A stretch of 64,000 nucleotides of DNA from Zopfochytrium polystomum (taxonomy: Eukaryota > Chytridiomycota > Chytridiomycetes > Chytridiales > Chytridiaceae): positions 103,114 to 167,113 of the forward strand of contig JAIVFJ010000146.1 of NCBI GenBank assembly GCA_025765615.1, written 5' to 3'. Of this stretch, positions 33,716-45,389 are shown one piece after another. Position numbers and translations under genes: made by a program. The notes under the pieces were generated by a model. It had not been told where the DNA came from. It saw only the letters and a list, made by a program, of their open reading frames with translations, and did no database searches. The number at the start of each line of letters is the position of its first letter. Position 1 is the stretch's first letter.

Positions 33716-36700
33716 GATTGCGTTTGCAGAGGGATGGCACCTCGCCATCGTCGTGCTGGCGGCGTTCCCGGTCATGGCGGCCGTCGGATGATCATGATCA
33801 AGACCATCGTGGCCCGTGTGCGTCAGGGTCAAGGTATGTAAAGAAAACGGGGCTATCGTTTGCTGTTGTTACCAAGAAGCCCGACACTGAACTCACTTTC
33901 TACCGTTAGACGCCTACGCCATGGCCGGTGCCGTTGCCGAGCAAGTCATCGCCGGCATCCGCACCGTCTACGCTTTCAACTTGCAGTCGCGATTTCAGAA
34001 AAAGTACGACGAGCGGCTCGAAGCCGCCGAAAAGGCCGACGTCGCCAAGGGCTTTGCGATCGGCGTCGGCTTTGCGCTGTTCCTGTGCACGGTGTACCTG
34101 ACCAACGCGCTCGCGTTCTACTACGGGTCGGTCCTCGTCGTCAACAACGGTTTCCAGGTCTCGGACGTCCTCGTGGTCTTCTTCTCAATGATGATGGGCA
34201 CGTTCGCCGTCATCGCCATCCCAAGCAACCTTTTCGGCCGTCGCGTCCGCCCGCGGCGCGGCGCTCAACATTTACAACACCATCGACCGCGTGCCGACCA
34301 TCGACCCACGCTCCGACGACGGCGTCAAGACCAACGAAGTCGTGGGCACGATCGAGTTCAAGCACGTAAAATTCCACTACCCGTCTCGCCCGGACATCCC
34401 CATCCTTAGCCTCAAGATCAAGCCGGGGCAGACGGTGGCGTTTGTGGGGTCTTCCGGGTCAGGCAAGTCGACTTGCGTCGGGCTGATCCAGCGGTTCTAC
34501 GACGCGATCGGCGGCGAGGTGCTCTTCGACGGCCGCAACATCAAGGACTACAATATCAAGTGGCTGCGTGCGCAGATCGGCGTCGTCTCGCAGGAGCCGG
34601 TGCTCTTCAACCTGACGATCAAGCAAAACATCCTCCTTGGAGCCACGAGCGAAGTGTCGGAGGACGACCTGGTCGCGGCGTGCAAGATGGCCAACTGCCA
34701 CACGTTCATCACTAGCCTGCCGCACGGGTACGACACGATGGTGGGCGAGCACGGCGGGATGATGTCCGGCGGGCAGAAGCAGCGCATCGCGATCGCACGT
34801 GCGCTTATCCGCAACCCGAAAGTGCTGCTCCTCGACAAAGCGACGTCGGCGCTCGACACGCAGTCGGAGCGCATCGTGCAGCGCGCGCTGGACGTCGCCG
34901 CCGCGGACCGCACGACCGTGGTCATCGCGCACCGGCTGTCCACGATCCGCAACGCGGACCTGATCGTGGTTATGAACCAAGGGCGCATCGTCGAGACGGG
35001 CAAGCACGACGAGCTGATCGCAAGGGGCGGGGTGTACTTCGAACTGGTCGAGAAGCAGAAGCTCAAGAGCGCCAACAACGCAAAGCTCACCAGCGGCGAG
35101 GGCGCTAGCGCGGTACGGGCACATTTCGGACGCGGAGCTGCAAAAGGAGCTGGCGGCCGAGGCGAAGGAAATCGAGACGGCCAAAACGGACTTTATGGTC
35201 GTCAACGTCGACAACATCGGCAGCGGCACCGGCAAGGGCCACGGCAAGAGCCTTTGGACGGAGAACAAAGAGGAGATGCGGACGCGGGTTCTCGCGCGGT
35301 CCAAAGCCAACGAGTTAAAGGACAAGCAGACGAACCGGAGCCAGAAGGCGCCGATGATGCGCGTCCTCAAGATCATGCGGGCGGAGTGGCACCTGCTGGG
35401 ATACGGGCTGCTCGGTGCCGGCATCGCCGGCGCGGTCAGCCCCATCATGGCCTACGTCTTGACTCGCGCTCTGGTCGGCCTCTACGCAGACCAGATCGCA
35501 GGCTCGCTGCCGCCCGCCTTCCAGGGAACCAACCTCTACGCATTTTCCTTTGTGATTCTCGCCATCGGCGTACTGTTCGGCCTGGGCACGCAAATCCTCT
35601 CGTTCGAGACGGCCGGCGCGGCCATGACCCGGCGTCTGCGCAACATGGCGTTCGCCTCGATCATGCGGCAGGAGGGCGGCTTCTTTGACCAGGAGGGCAA
35701 CAGCCTCGGCGCCCTGACCACGGCCCTCGCCACGGAGGCGTCCAGCGTCGGCGACATGGTCACCAAAGTCTGGGGCGACGTCGCCCAGATCGTCTGCACC
35801 GCCATCGCGGGTCTGGTCATCGCGTTATACTACGGCTGGGCGCTGACCCTGATCTGCCTCATCGGCGTCCCCTTCCTGGTCATCTCCACGTACTACGAGG
35901 CGCGAGTGCGAAAGGGCTTTGAGGACGCGACCAAAAAAGGCGTACGCCGAGTCCGGAGAGGTCGCCGCGGAGGCGATCAAGGAGATCCGCACAGTGGCGG
36001 CGCTGAACCGGCAGGCGTACTTTGAAGACCGGTTCTGGGCCGAGAACGAGCGGCCGCACAAGCTGGCCCTCAACAAGGCGTACACGTCGTCGCTCGGCAA
36101 CGGCGTGAACCAGGCGATCACGCAGTGGCTCAACGCCCTCGGGTTCTGGGCCGGGCTGGAGCTGGCCAACATTTGCAACTCGGAGTTTAGCAACGTGTTT
36201 ACGGTCATCATGGCGGTCATGATCATGTCGCAGGGGATCGGGTGGTCGTCGACGTTCCTGTCGACGTTCAGCAAGGCAAAGATCTCGGCGATCAAGACGC
36301 TCGAGCTGATTTACAGACCGACTCAAATCGACCCGGACCAGCCGGGCGTCGTGCCGACCAACATGGAGGGCAACTTTGAGTTCAAGAATGTCGCGTTCAC
36401 GTACCCTGCGCGGCCCGACCAGCCGATCTTCAACGGCCACCTGAACCTCTCTGGCAAGAAGAACCAAACGATCGCGCTCGTCGGGCCCTCCGGTTCCGGC
36501 AAGTCGACGACGATCGGCATGCTGGAGCGGTTCTACGACAACTCGGCCGGCAGCTTGACGATCGACGGCACCGAAGTGAAATCCATGGACATGAAGCGCG
36601 GGCTGCGCGCCAACATGGCGCTGGTCAGCCAGGAGCCGACCCTCTTCGACATGACGATCCGCGAAAACATCCTCGCGGGGTCCGACCGCACCGACGTCAC

Positions 36701-37127
36701 CGACGCCGAGCTCGCCGAGGTCGCGCGGATGGCCAACATCGCGGACTTTGTCGCGGGCCTCCCCGCCGGGTACGACACGCGGGTCGGGGACAAGGGAGGG
36801 CAGCTGTCGGGCGGGCAGAAGCAGCGAGTGGCGATCGCGCGGGCGCTCATCCGGAACCCGCGGATCTTGCTGCTCGACGAGGCGACGTCGGCGCTGGACT
36901 CGGAGTCGGAGAAGCTGGTGCAGCAGGCGATCGACGCGGCGATCGAGGCTGGGGGGAGGACGACGATCACGATCGCGCACAGGCTGTCGACGATCCAGAA
37001 CGCGGATCAGATTGCGGTGATCAAGAACGGGCGCGTCGCGGAGCTGGGCACGCACTTTGAGCTGTTGGCGTTGAACGGCGTGTACGCGGCTTTGGTCAAG
37101 GACCAGAACTTGAACGCCCTTGCGTGA
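33716..37127 (+). pseudogene. 5'-truncated ABCB/MDR-type transporter with three frame breaks
   Basis: Coding similarity starts at the LTR boundary with transmembrane-domain-1 sequence (GWHLAIVVLAAFPVMAAVGM). One GT-AG intron follows (33834-33909). NBD1 has Walker A GSSGSGKST, signature MSGGQKQR and Walker B LLLLDK, where K replaces the catalytic Glu. Then come a linker, TMD2 (35380-36250), and NBD2 with Walker A GPSGSGKST, signature LSGGQKQR and intact LLLDEATSALD. Stop at 37125-37127. Frames change near 34231 (T4 run), near 35110, and near 35935 (A6 run), each like one extra base. The first transmembrane helices and the start are missing. ABCB full transporters export lipids, peptides or drugs with two NBDs. 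This copy cannot encode a complete one as written. Confidence 0.9.
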
Positions 37128-37945
37128 AAGCTTTTAACCGTGAGGGGTTGAGTTTCAAGCCCCAACACATTCACTTGTAGTAGTTGTGCTTCAAAATCAC
37201 GCACTCGTCAAGCCAAGCCAACTCAATTTTTTGGCACCCTCTCTCATTTGCTTTCCCGTTGAGTGGCTTGGTTTCAGCCACTTTTTCTCATCTGTTTTGT
37301 TTTGGGGGGATATCTTCATCGTTGCTACAGTCACTTCAACCTGCATTTTCAAAAATACACAGCAAGTTCGTCGACTAGTTCTGCTATTTTCCAGATATTA
37401 TGGGAGAGTGAAGCAAGGTCTGCTAAGCACTGCGAATGATACCTGTCACCTGAGGGAATGAAGGTTGTTGGATTGCCTCGAGCAAATCCCTCGGGCCATC
37501 GAAAATGCCGAGAAGTTTTCCGGGAGAAAGACTGTTCGGGTGGCATTCCGCAAGTAATTACACCTTCAGACAAAAAAAAAATATACTTGCTCTCATTGCA
37601 TCACCCTTGATCCGTCGTTTCAATATGAAGCGTTGAAACCTGGTGCAATCACAAAAACAAAAAAACGTGGAGGCTAGTGCTTTGCATGTTGGTCGGTTCA
37701 CTTGCCGTTCTTGTCTTGTCGCGCTTGGCGGCTGTGGACCGAGCGGAGATGCGTCGCGCGAGGGTGGCGCGCTCGCCTGCCAAGTTCTGCTTGGTTGATG
37801 CGGGACCAAGCCACTCTCTGGTATATAAACTCGATGCCATCGAAGGCCTCCAGTCTCATCGGCTGCATCGTTCCATCTCCTCACCTTCACTCGACACGAG
37901 CACGAGGAACGATCGCAGCCATTTCTCCTCTACCTTCATGGATCG
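37128..37945. other. spacer after the transporter, with a TATA box
   Basis: AT-rich 3' flank of the transporter, then a GC-richer stretch. TATATAAA at 37822-37829 lies 117-124 bp before an ATG at 37946. No recognised gene. Confidence 0.45.
37822..37829 (+). promoter_or_regulatory. candidate TATA box
   Basis: TATATAAA in a locally GC-rich stretch, similar in placement to the TATA boxes of other genes in this window. It precedes a 92-codon frame at 37946-38224 that runs into the first two copies of the TAACTTGGA repeat. Confidence 0.4.
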
Positions 37946-38005
37946 ATGTCCCTTCCAACAATCACCAACTACCAGTCCATCCCCAAAAGCGCATGGTTCA
38001 TCTTG

Positions 38006-39015
38006 ATCCGAGTTTCTCCCCGACAGTGGCTCCGGGCCCGTTCTGCTTGGCGAGTAACTTGGACTTTAAGGAGAACCTTGCCTGGTGGCTGTGCCTCTTC
38101 ATTCCCCACGCCCCCAGCCCACCTCTCCGCCCAGCCTCTCCTTTCCGCGTCTCCTTTCCGTTCACTTTCCACTCCCGGTCGCCAAGAATCTGAGTTCACT
38201 CTTCGGGTTGGCTGTCCCGCCTGAACAGTTAACTTGGATTTTTTTTGGTGAACTAGCGATGAGAGTGCAAACGAATCGTGCTTTCGTTTCACCTGACCGC
38301 AGATCTCTCGAATCCTCAGTTTGCGTCTGAAGCCTTTAGCGTTTAGCTTCGTAAAAGGACGGGGACATCACCGTTGCCGCCACTCAGCACTTCCTTTCTT
38401 GATTCGCCTCGACGCGGAGCTCCCGATATTCCGAGTTTATCCCTCCTGCGCGCAACAGTGCTGTGGACGGTTAACTTGGAATTTTTAGGAGATCCAAGCG
38501 AAGTGCTAGACGTTCCGTGCTATTTTTTTCAACCCACATTGATTTTAAACGAGACCACGTTCTTCGGGATCCGAGTTTCTGCCTCATTGCCGAATTACAG
38601 AGCTTTGAGCCAGTAACTTGGACCTCTTACGGAGAACCTGGACCCGCCCCGCTCCTACTTTCTGCTCCTACTTTGACACGCTTGTGTATGACCGAAGGAT
38701 TCCTCTGAAGTCTGAGTCTGACCCTTTGATGTGTTACCGATCGGTCGGTTGTGTGGACGGTTAACTTGGAGTTATCAGAGGATTTCTCTGCTTACAGAGC
38801 TACTTGTACATTTCTCCGCCCTTTGTTGACCAGCAAATTGCTTTACTCGTATCCGTGGGTACCTCTCAGATGCGAACATTAGGTTTGCTTGCAGGTGACC
38901 CGGCTGACTGGACCCAGGGTGGAACTTCCCGGAGCCTCCAGCAAGAAAGAAGCTTCTTTTTTGGAGGTTCAAGTCTCTGCCTCGCCTTTCGTTGGCGGTG
39001 AGCCAGTAACTTGGA
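38006..39015 (+). repeat. six degenerate copies of a TCYGAGTYT...TAACTTGGA unit
   Basis: TAACTTGGA occurs at 38055, 38230, 38472, 38614, 38762 and 39007. Each copy is preceded by about 40-50 bp by a TCYGAGTYT-like box (for example near 38009, 38190, 38431, 38571 and 38708; TTCAAGTCT near 38967). Several are followed by GGAGAACC-like sequence. Copies 3 and 5 share TGTGGACGGT before the core. Copies 4 and 6 share GAGCCAG. Unit spacing is 142-245 bp. In one frame some copies read EPVTWT or WTVNLE, but no frame stays open across units. Confidence 0.6.
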
Positions 39016-39285
39016 CCGTTCAAAGAACCTTTGAGAAACAGCCGGTTTCCTTTTACTTGTTTGGGTCCTTCGACGTTTAAGCCACCGTGACAATGGCTGC
39101 TGGCAAGCTGTCCTTAGAAGCCTTAAATTATCATGAACGTTGGATCTCATCACACTCCAGTCTCTTTGTGGACCTTCACGCTTCGGCGGTCTAATAAAAA
39201 GAGTGAACATGATATCATCCGCACATCATGAGGTCGGTCGAAATGGAAAACGAATCAAGTAATGACATACTTGTGCCCGGCTCGT

Positions 39286-42099
39286 TCAAACGGAGTAAGT
39301 CGGTAGTGGCCCGAACGGCCGCCCCTCGTCTTCGTCGACTGCGGCGGCGGCTGCTGCTGCCGCCTCCACGGCCACTGCGTCCGCGTACACCCAGTCCCGT
39401 ACGGTCATGACCACGAAAAAGACTTCTATCATCCGGTCCAGCGCCCATCGCTTGACGCCAAGCCACGCCATGTCCCGCAAGAAGCCGATCTGCGCTGCCC
39501 AGCCGTGAAGCCCATCCATCAGAGAAAGCGGGGTCCTCACGGTCAGCCCGCGCGCGCTCCACCGCGCGCTCATCTGCTGCCTATCAATCCTCCCACCATC
39601 ATCGTTCCCTCCCAGCTCGCTTAAATGCGCTGCCCGAACGGCTTCGGCGACCGTACGCTCCCTCTCGTCCGTCCCCACGCACCACGTGCCCTTGACCGCA
39701 TACGCCGCATTCAGCCAAAATCGCTCAACGTTCGCGCCGCCGAGCTCCCGGTGGATCCCCTGGACCAGGTTGCCGATCCGCACGGCAAAGAGCATGTCGC
39801 GCGGCAGGGACTCGAGAAACGACACGAAGTCGTTGGCGCTGAACGAGCGAATGGTCGCGTGGAAGCGTGCGCGCTCGGCGTGGGTCATCTCGGAGCCGAG
39901 TCGGGTGGACGAGTCCATTGAACATGACGGGAAACAGGCTGAGACGTGGTGGTTGTCGGTGGTGTGGGGTGAGTTTGATTGTCACGATGTGCACCAAAAA
40001 CGAGATACGAAGAGAAAATCAAGGACACAAACCAACCTTTCCTGTCCTCCCGCGCCGAGCTCCGTGGACACCTCCGAAAGAAGCTGCGAGTCGTTCATGA
40101 CCATGGCTTTCCATAGCTTGCAGTAGAGCACGCGGAACTTGTTGTCCAGGGACCGATACATGCCGTGATCCAGCAGTACCGGCTGTGGTTTTGTTGGATC
40201 TGCAGGAGACTTGACTACCAGCATGTTGCCAGCGTGAGGGTCGCAATGTCTGTTAAGGGTGTTTTTTTTTTTGTGTAAAGTTAACTCACGCTTCTTTCCA
40301 ACTTCAAAAGATAAGAATGGAAGCCGGCTCACACGTCGCCGTGGCAAAATATCATCTCAGCAAACGCATCGCAAACAAGCGTTCCGACGTCCCTGGGGTT
40401 GACGCCCAGCGCTTTCAACCCTTCCACGTGGTTGACCTTGACTCCGTCGACAAACTCCATCGTCAGAACGCGCTCGCTCGTCAGGTCCCAGCGGACGCCG
40501 GGGCAGCGCACGCTATTCCTGCGATGCGCGAACCGAGCGTTGGACGCGTCGCAGTTGCCGCCCTCCCTCGTAAAATCCAGCTCCGCGAGCAGCGTCTGGC
40601 GGAACTCGGTCACGACCCACGCGAAGGAAAAGTCTGGGAACAGGTAGCCCGCGATATCGGAGAGCAGCTGCATGGTGACTGTGTCAAGGACCAGGAGGCG
40701 GGCGACGTCTGGGTACTGGATTTTAACGGCCACGAGTTGGCCGTCGGTTGATGTTGCTGAGCAGGCAGCGTTGTTGAGTTTGGATGGTTCGATCGAGTCG
40801 ACAGCGGACGACTACCAACCTCGATGAACCTGAGCAAGGGAGGCTGCAGCAATCGGGGTTTCCTCAAAGTGGGAGAACCGCTCGCTGACGGATGCAATGC
40901 CCAGCTCGTCGGTTACGACCTTGGCCACAACGGAGAACGGACGGAAGGGCGCTTTGTCCTTGAGGAATCGGCAAGTCAGCGGTAGCAACACAGAAGTGTG
41001 TCCCAGCAAGTGCAGTGACACACTGACGGCCATCCGCTCACCTGCAGAACGCTGAGCGTCAACGTGTATGGTCCCGGAGCGACGTAAGTCATCGAAGCAA
41101 TGTGCTGCATATACTATGGTCTTTGTGTTAATAATGGCCGCCCGCTGAGGAATGACAAACCTTGATGTAGATGCCCTTCTGGATCCGCGCCAGCCACAGC
41201 AGCCACTCTGCGGCCCTTTTGTGCACAACGTTTCGGGCGGCCTTGTACTCGTCGCTGCTATACTCTGACCACTGTGAAAACAAAATGCTGTACTCGAGGG
41301 CGATGGCGGTGGCGGCAATCATAGTCAGTGCAGATCGCAACAGCACGTTGAGGGCGTGGCCGAGCATTTCGAGCGGCGGCATCGCGATCGGTGTCAGGTA
41401 GATAATGACGACGATGGCGGCAGTGAGAGCGGCGGCGACAACGAAGAGAAGGGAAAATCCCAGAAGCCGAAAGGCGCGACGAAAAATCGAGTGGCCTCCT
41501 TTGAACGAGGGAGGATTACGAGGCGGCGGCGGCGACGGTGGGGGCGTGACTGTTGTCGAGTACGAAGCGGAGAGTAGGCGGCTGCCTCTCACGTCGATGG
41601 CTCCGGAGGACAGTGCCGCGGTCGTCGAAGCCGCTTTTAGCCGAGCAAGTGGCCAAAAAGCAGCAGCGATGTTGAACGGAGGAGCCGCTGTCATACCGGA
41701 GAGGCCCACAGGATTAGCGCGCCCACTTCCGACGGCCGTACGCCGCGTGTTGGACTGCTGGAAAACGAGCGGCGGCGGCGGCAACTGCGAAGGCAGCACT
41801 GGGACCCAGTCGGTCTGATTGCGTCGAAAAGTGCGGATGGGCGAGGGCGACGACAACGGAGGGCGAGGGATGAAGGTGGCGGAGGAGACGGATAAGAGGC
41901 TTCTGGCAGCGCCACTGTGGGAGAGACCACGTGGCAGAACGGCTGGGAGCGGGAGGACAAAGGGATTGCCGCGGAAGCCACCTCCGACGGAAAGCGCGCA
42001 CCGGGCGCCGTCGCTTCGCCCGCTCGTGAACGCGTGGGCGATGCCGCCGCCGCCGCCGGTGCCAGTGGGATTCGGACGGTACAGTCGCCTTAAGGTCAT
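39286..42099 (-). CDS. ABC1/ADCK1 (Mcp2/Cqd2-type) mitochondrial atypical kinase
   Basis: First ATG in the frame is at 42099-42097 (the frame further upstream begins with GTG). An Arg-rich presequence-like N-terminus precedes a transmembrane helix (FSLLFVVAAALTAAIVVIIY). UbiB/ADCK motifs follow over at least six exons: LLWLARIQKGIYIK, HIASMTYVAPGPYTLTLSVL, EETPIAAASLAQVHRG (A-rich loop), VAVKIQYPDV lysine, the catalytic HGD-V-HCDPHAGN joined across an intron (donor at 40332), and LLDHGMYRSL in place of DFG. The C-terminal exon (39938-39286) has GNLVQGIHRELGG, as in ADCK1. This family acts in mitochondria on coenzyme Q and lipid homeostasis. The KxGQ motif appears altered to K-Y-M-Q at the first splice junction. 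Confidence 0.87.
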
Positions 42100-43522
42100 T
42101 GGTAGGGGCAGTAGCGCGTTCGGCGTGATAACAGGCAAAAGGAGGGATGGTAGCTGCAGCAGAAGCACAGCAGTCGCGTCGCTCGAGTCCTGCGAACGAG
42201 TAGTTGGGACTAGTTGTGCTTGTCGTGCTTCCAGTGGTACTTGGTGGTGCTCAGTCGTTTGTAGTTGCCAAACAAACTATCCGAGAACAGGGAGCTTTGG
42301 ACTGCTCAATTTATGTATTCAACCTTTATTTTGTCTTTGTTTATGAGTATTTTGTCACGACTTTATGCAGCCCCCTCTTTTTTTGTAAAGTAAAGGGTTA
42401 TTTGCAGTGTCCCAGTTATACAGTGGGCGAGGGGGCTGCAGCAAGCCTTTGCACGGATCTCGGATCGTCAGGCTCGGAGGAGCAGACATCCGTGACCGCG
42501 AAAGTTTTGCTTGCCGTCGGAAAACCAAACCAAAAGAACAGCGATTTCCTTCGCAGCTAGGCCCTCCTCAAGTTCCACGCGGTTGTCGGATCGCAGCCCA
42601 ACGTAGATCTCGACTTACTTGCAATGATCAGCATTTTGGCTCTTGTTTTGTTCGTCGGTCGTCTTCGAATCGGAGTCCAATAATGAACAGTGAAAATAGT
42701 ATCATTGTTTCATGACAATCATTCTCCCCAATTTGGTTTTATCCAGTCAACTTTTCCCGCTTGATGCTTGATGCACCTGCTCCTGAAGAGCCCAGGTACG
42801 TTGATGGAGTACTCTGCAACTGATATGCTCAGCAGCTGATTTACCATTTTGTACAGCTCCGTCAGCCCTGTTGCTCTTCGTGTGTGATTTTGATTTTTTT
42901 TTTTGGTCGCCAATACTTCTGGTGTTCAAAAAAGGGTACGGTTGCAGATCTATCTGCCTTCGCTTCTTCAATCTGTGCCTTAATCTGTGTGGTGAGGTAC
43001 CGGTCCAGCCCCCCCCACAGAAAAGGAGAGGGAGAAACCTGACGGCGGCGGAGGAGATGGATATTTGGAGGAACTGGTCAATCACGCAAGCCGGTAAGCG
43101 GCAAAGGGGCGGACAGAGTGAAACGTTTTTTTCTTTTTCCCTGTACAACTAATCTCCCTTCGCATTGTGTACAACAGCAGTTAGGGGTTTGCGACTGGTT
43201 TTTCCGCGGTTTACCTACAAATGACGCAATTTTCCGGTGCGATACCGATGTTGCTCGCAGTGCGCACCATTCTGTCGGCCCATTGCGCTTGCCAAATAAT
43301 TTATCCTAATATTGATGCGCCGCCAACGCCTGCTTGTCTGCCCGTGTTACTTGTGTGCGGCTGAGCCCGCAGTGATACCCGACGGAAGCCAGCGGGGGCG
43401 CCGGTGGAACGAAAAAATGGGGAGCCGTCCGAGCAAACTGTCCTGATCTTCTCAGCAACTCCCACTGCATCCGCCCCGCAGCCGCGCTGCGCCTATTGTG
43501 CGATGCGTCCCGGCTGGGAAAC
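42100..43522. other. AT-richer spacer
   Basis: Carries 5' sequence of the ADCK1-like gene and about 1 kb without a convincing frame on either strand. Near 42880-42905 there is a T-run. Nothing recognised. Confidence 0.5.
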
Positions 43523-43523
43523 C

Positions 43524-43532
43524 CTATAAATA
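43524..43532 (+). promoter_or_regulatory. TATA box of WNPF-family copy A
   Basis: CTATAAATA, with its end 52 bp before the ATG at 43585, in a GC-rich promoter. Confidence 0.7.
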
Positions 43533-43584
43533 CCACCCCCTTTCACTCTGCTGACTGCCGCAAGTCGAATAGCACAAAAGAATA

Positions 43585-44696
43585 ATGCTTGTCCTTCGCT
43601 TCTCTCTAGCGGTATTAGCCACCGTCACTCTGGCCGGCTCGGCAACAGCGGCACCGATCCGTGGCGCTAATGAGGATTCTTCCCCCTCCTCGCCCCTCCT
43701 CGCTCCCCGGCAATCGTCAGCTTCACCTGTCTCTGCTGCTCGCAGCTTCGTGTCGGGCCTCTTCCGCCGTGTGGATCCCATCTCGGCCACCATCTTTGGA
43801 ACTGCAGCTGGGATTTCAGCTGTTGGAGCGGGAAAGGCTTTTGTGGAGGTGAGCACCACCGTGCGTTTGTTGTGTACATTTGACCCACCCTGTCTAACCT
43901 ATTGTGAAGGGTCACCATCGACAACGAAAGGTGGCCCAAAAGGCGACCCAGGAAAACTACAAGAAAAAATTCGAAGAGGACAAGGACAAGGAAACGAAGC
44001 GAGTCAACCATTTTGCGGAAGATCCATCGCAAAGCTGCTACTCGGTCTGCGGTGGAACAAGGACCCACACACCGGTATGTGTTGCTCCGTATTTTACTTC
44101 GCCGATCGTGTTTGGCTGACACCGTTCAATATGACCAGACGGATTGCAGCAAGAAGAAGAAGTTCAAGCCCGACACCGTCTCTTCACTTCGCAGGGCGAT
44201 TGACTCTCTATTCGAAGAGGAAGAGTGGGCCGAGAGCGACCTGGACGAAGACGGTGCTGTGGACGACTTTGTCGCCGACGCTGCCACCGACGTGGACTCT
44301 CTTGTCCAGGACGCAATCAAAAACAACCCACTCTCGTCAAAGAACCCCCTCACACCCTACCAAAAGAAGCCGCTCGTCCGCACCAACTCGGCTCCCTCAA
44401 AGCTGTCCGCCGGTTCGGCAAATGCAGAGAAGGTTCCCGAGTCCGCCGCAGCGCAGGCACCGGCGGCGGCGGCGGCAGCAGCGGTTGGGAGCAAGTCTCC
44501 GTCAAAGTCCTGGAACCCGTTCAAGAAGAAGCCGACCTCGCCCGACGAGATCAAGCACGTCAAAGTTGGGAGTGGGGTCAGGGGGTGGTTCAGCGGGGCG
44601 GAGGCGATGCAACAGCGGGCACAGAAAAAGGTGGATGAGCATATCAAGCAGGGCGGGTGTGCTGTTGTTCATAACAAAAAGAACGGGCAGTATTGA
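43585..44696 (+). CDS. WNPF-family secreted protein, copy A (intact)
   Basis: Three exons, 43585-43848, 43910-44074 (165 nt) and 44139-44696, both introns GT-AG in phase 0. Predicted length is 328 residues. A signal peptide (LAVLATVTLAGSATA) is followed by a glycine-rich hydrophobic segment after LFRRVDPISATIFG and exon 1 ending FVE. The highly charged exon 2 holds EEDKDKETKRVNHF and CYSVCGG. Exon 3 begins TDCSKKKKF, followed by an acidic stretch. A Pro/Ala-rich region has one KSWNPFKKKP motif, and the end reads DEIKHVKVGSGV...GGCAVVHNKKNGQ. I do not recognise the family. It has paralogues at 54.8-63.4 kb. This is the most diverged copy and the only one with the plain three-exon plan and no visible lesion. 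Confidence 0.85.
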
Positions 44697-45389
44697 TGGG
44701 ACGGGAAGTTGAACCTTTGAACAAGCAAAGACGCCGTTATCGATGCAAGTAACCTTTCCGGTCATTTTTCACGTGAAACTTTGACGAACGAGCCCGCTTT
44801 TTTGGCGTGACGTCATTTCTTTTTAAGCAGACGAACGTTTTCGGTGGTGGGTGGCGGTGGCGGCGCAGGTCAGATCGCAACGTCATGCTCCAACGGTTCG
44901 CGTTCACAGGGCTTGAAACAGTTCAGGGGAGAACCAGAGGAAAGCGCAAACGACCAATAGAGTGAGAGGAAAAATAAAAGAACAAGACAGTGTCTGCTAG
45001 CGCCCGGTGACGTCGGCAGAGGCATCACCAGCTCCACTGCGCAACGACGAGTACTCCTCAATCTTCCCTGCTCGACGAGCGCTCGCCCCCCAATGCTCGT
45101 TCTTCCGCTTCAAGCCTCGCTGACGTTGTTCCGTCGCATCGAGCGCATCTCCACGGAGATCAACGCAACCTCGCTCATAATGCGAAGAATGAGCTGTTTT
45201 GAGATCTGCAGTGGGCGTGCATTATTGGGAGACTGGACGTCGTTCGTGTCTTTGTGGAGGATGGCGCTGACGTGAAAGGAATGAGTGAGGTTGGTGGGCC
45301 TCCCCTCTGTTTCGCTGAGGGGAACGATCATACTCCAGTGTGGAGTTCTTGCGTGATTGGGAAATGAAGAGAACGAGCGAATCCAAACA
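44697..45389. other. spacer between copy A and the Pro/Val-rich gene
   Basis: Holds 3' flanks of two converging genes. A minus-strand frame ending at 45110 (LQISKQLILRIMSEVALISV) is protein-like and could be a downstream exon of the 46088-45390 gene, entered through CAG just above 45270. I cannot prove it. Confidence 0.4.

Noticed and set aside
34459..37055. Long minus-strand frames opposite the ABC transporter
   Set aside because: Antisense shadows of a GC-rich coding region. The plus strand has all ABC motifs.
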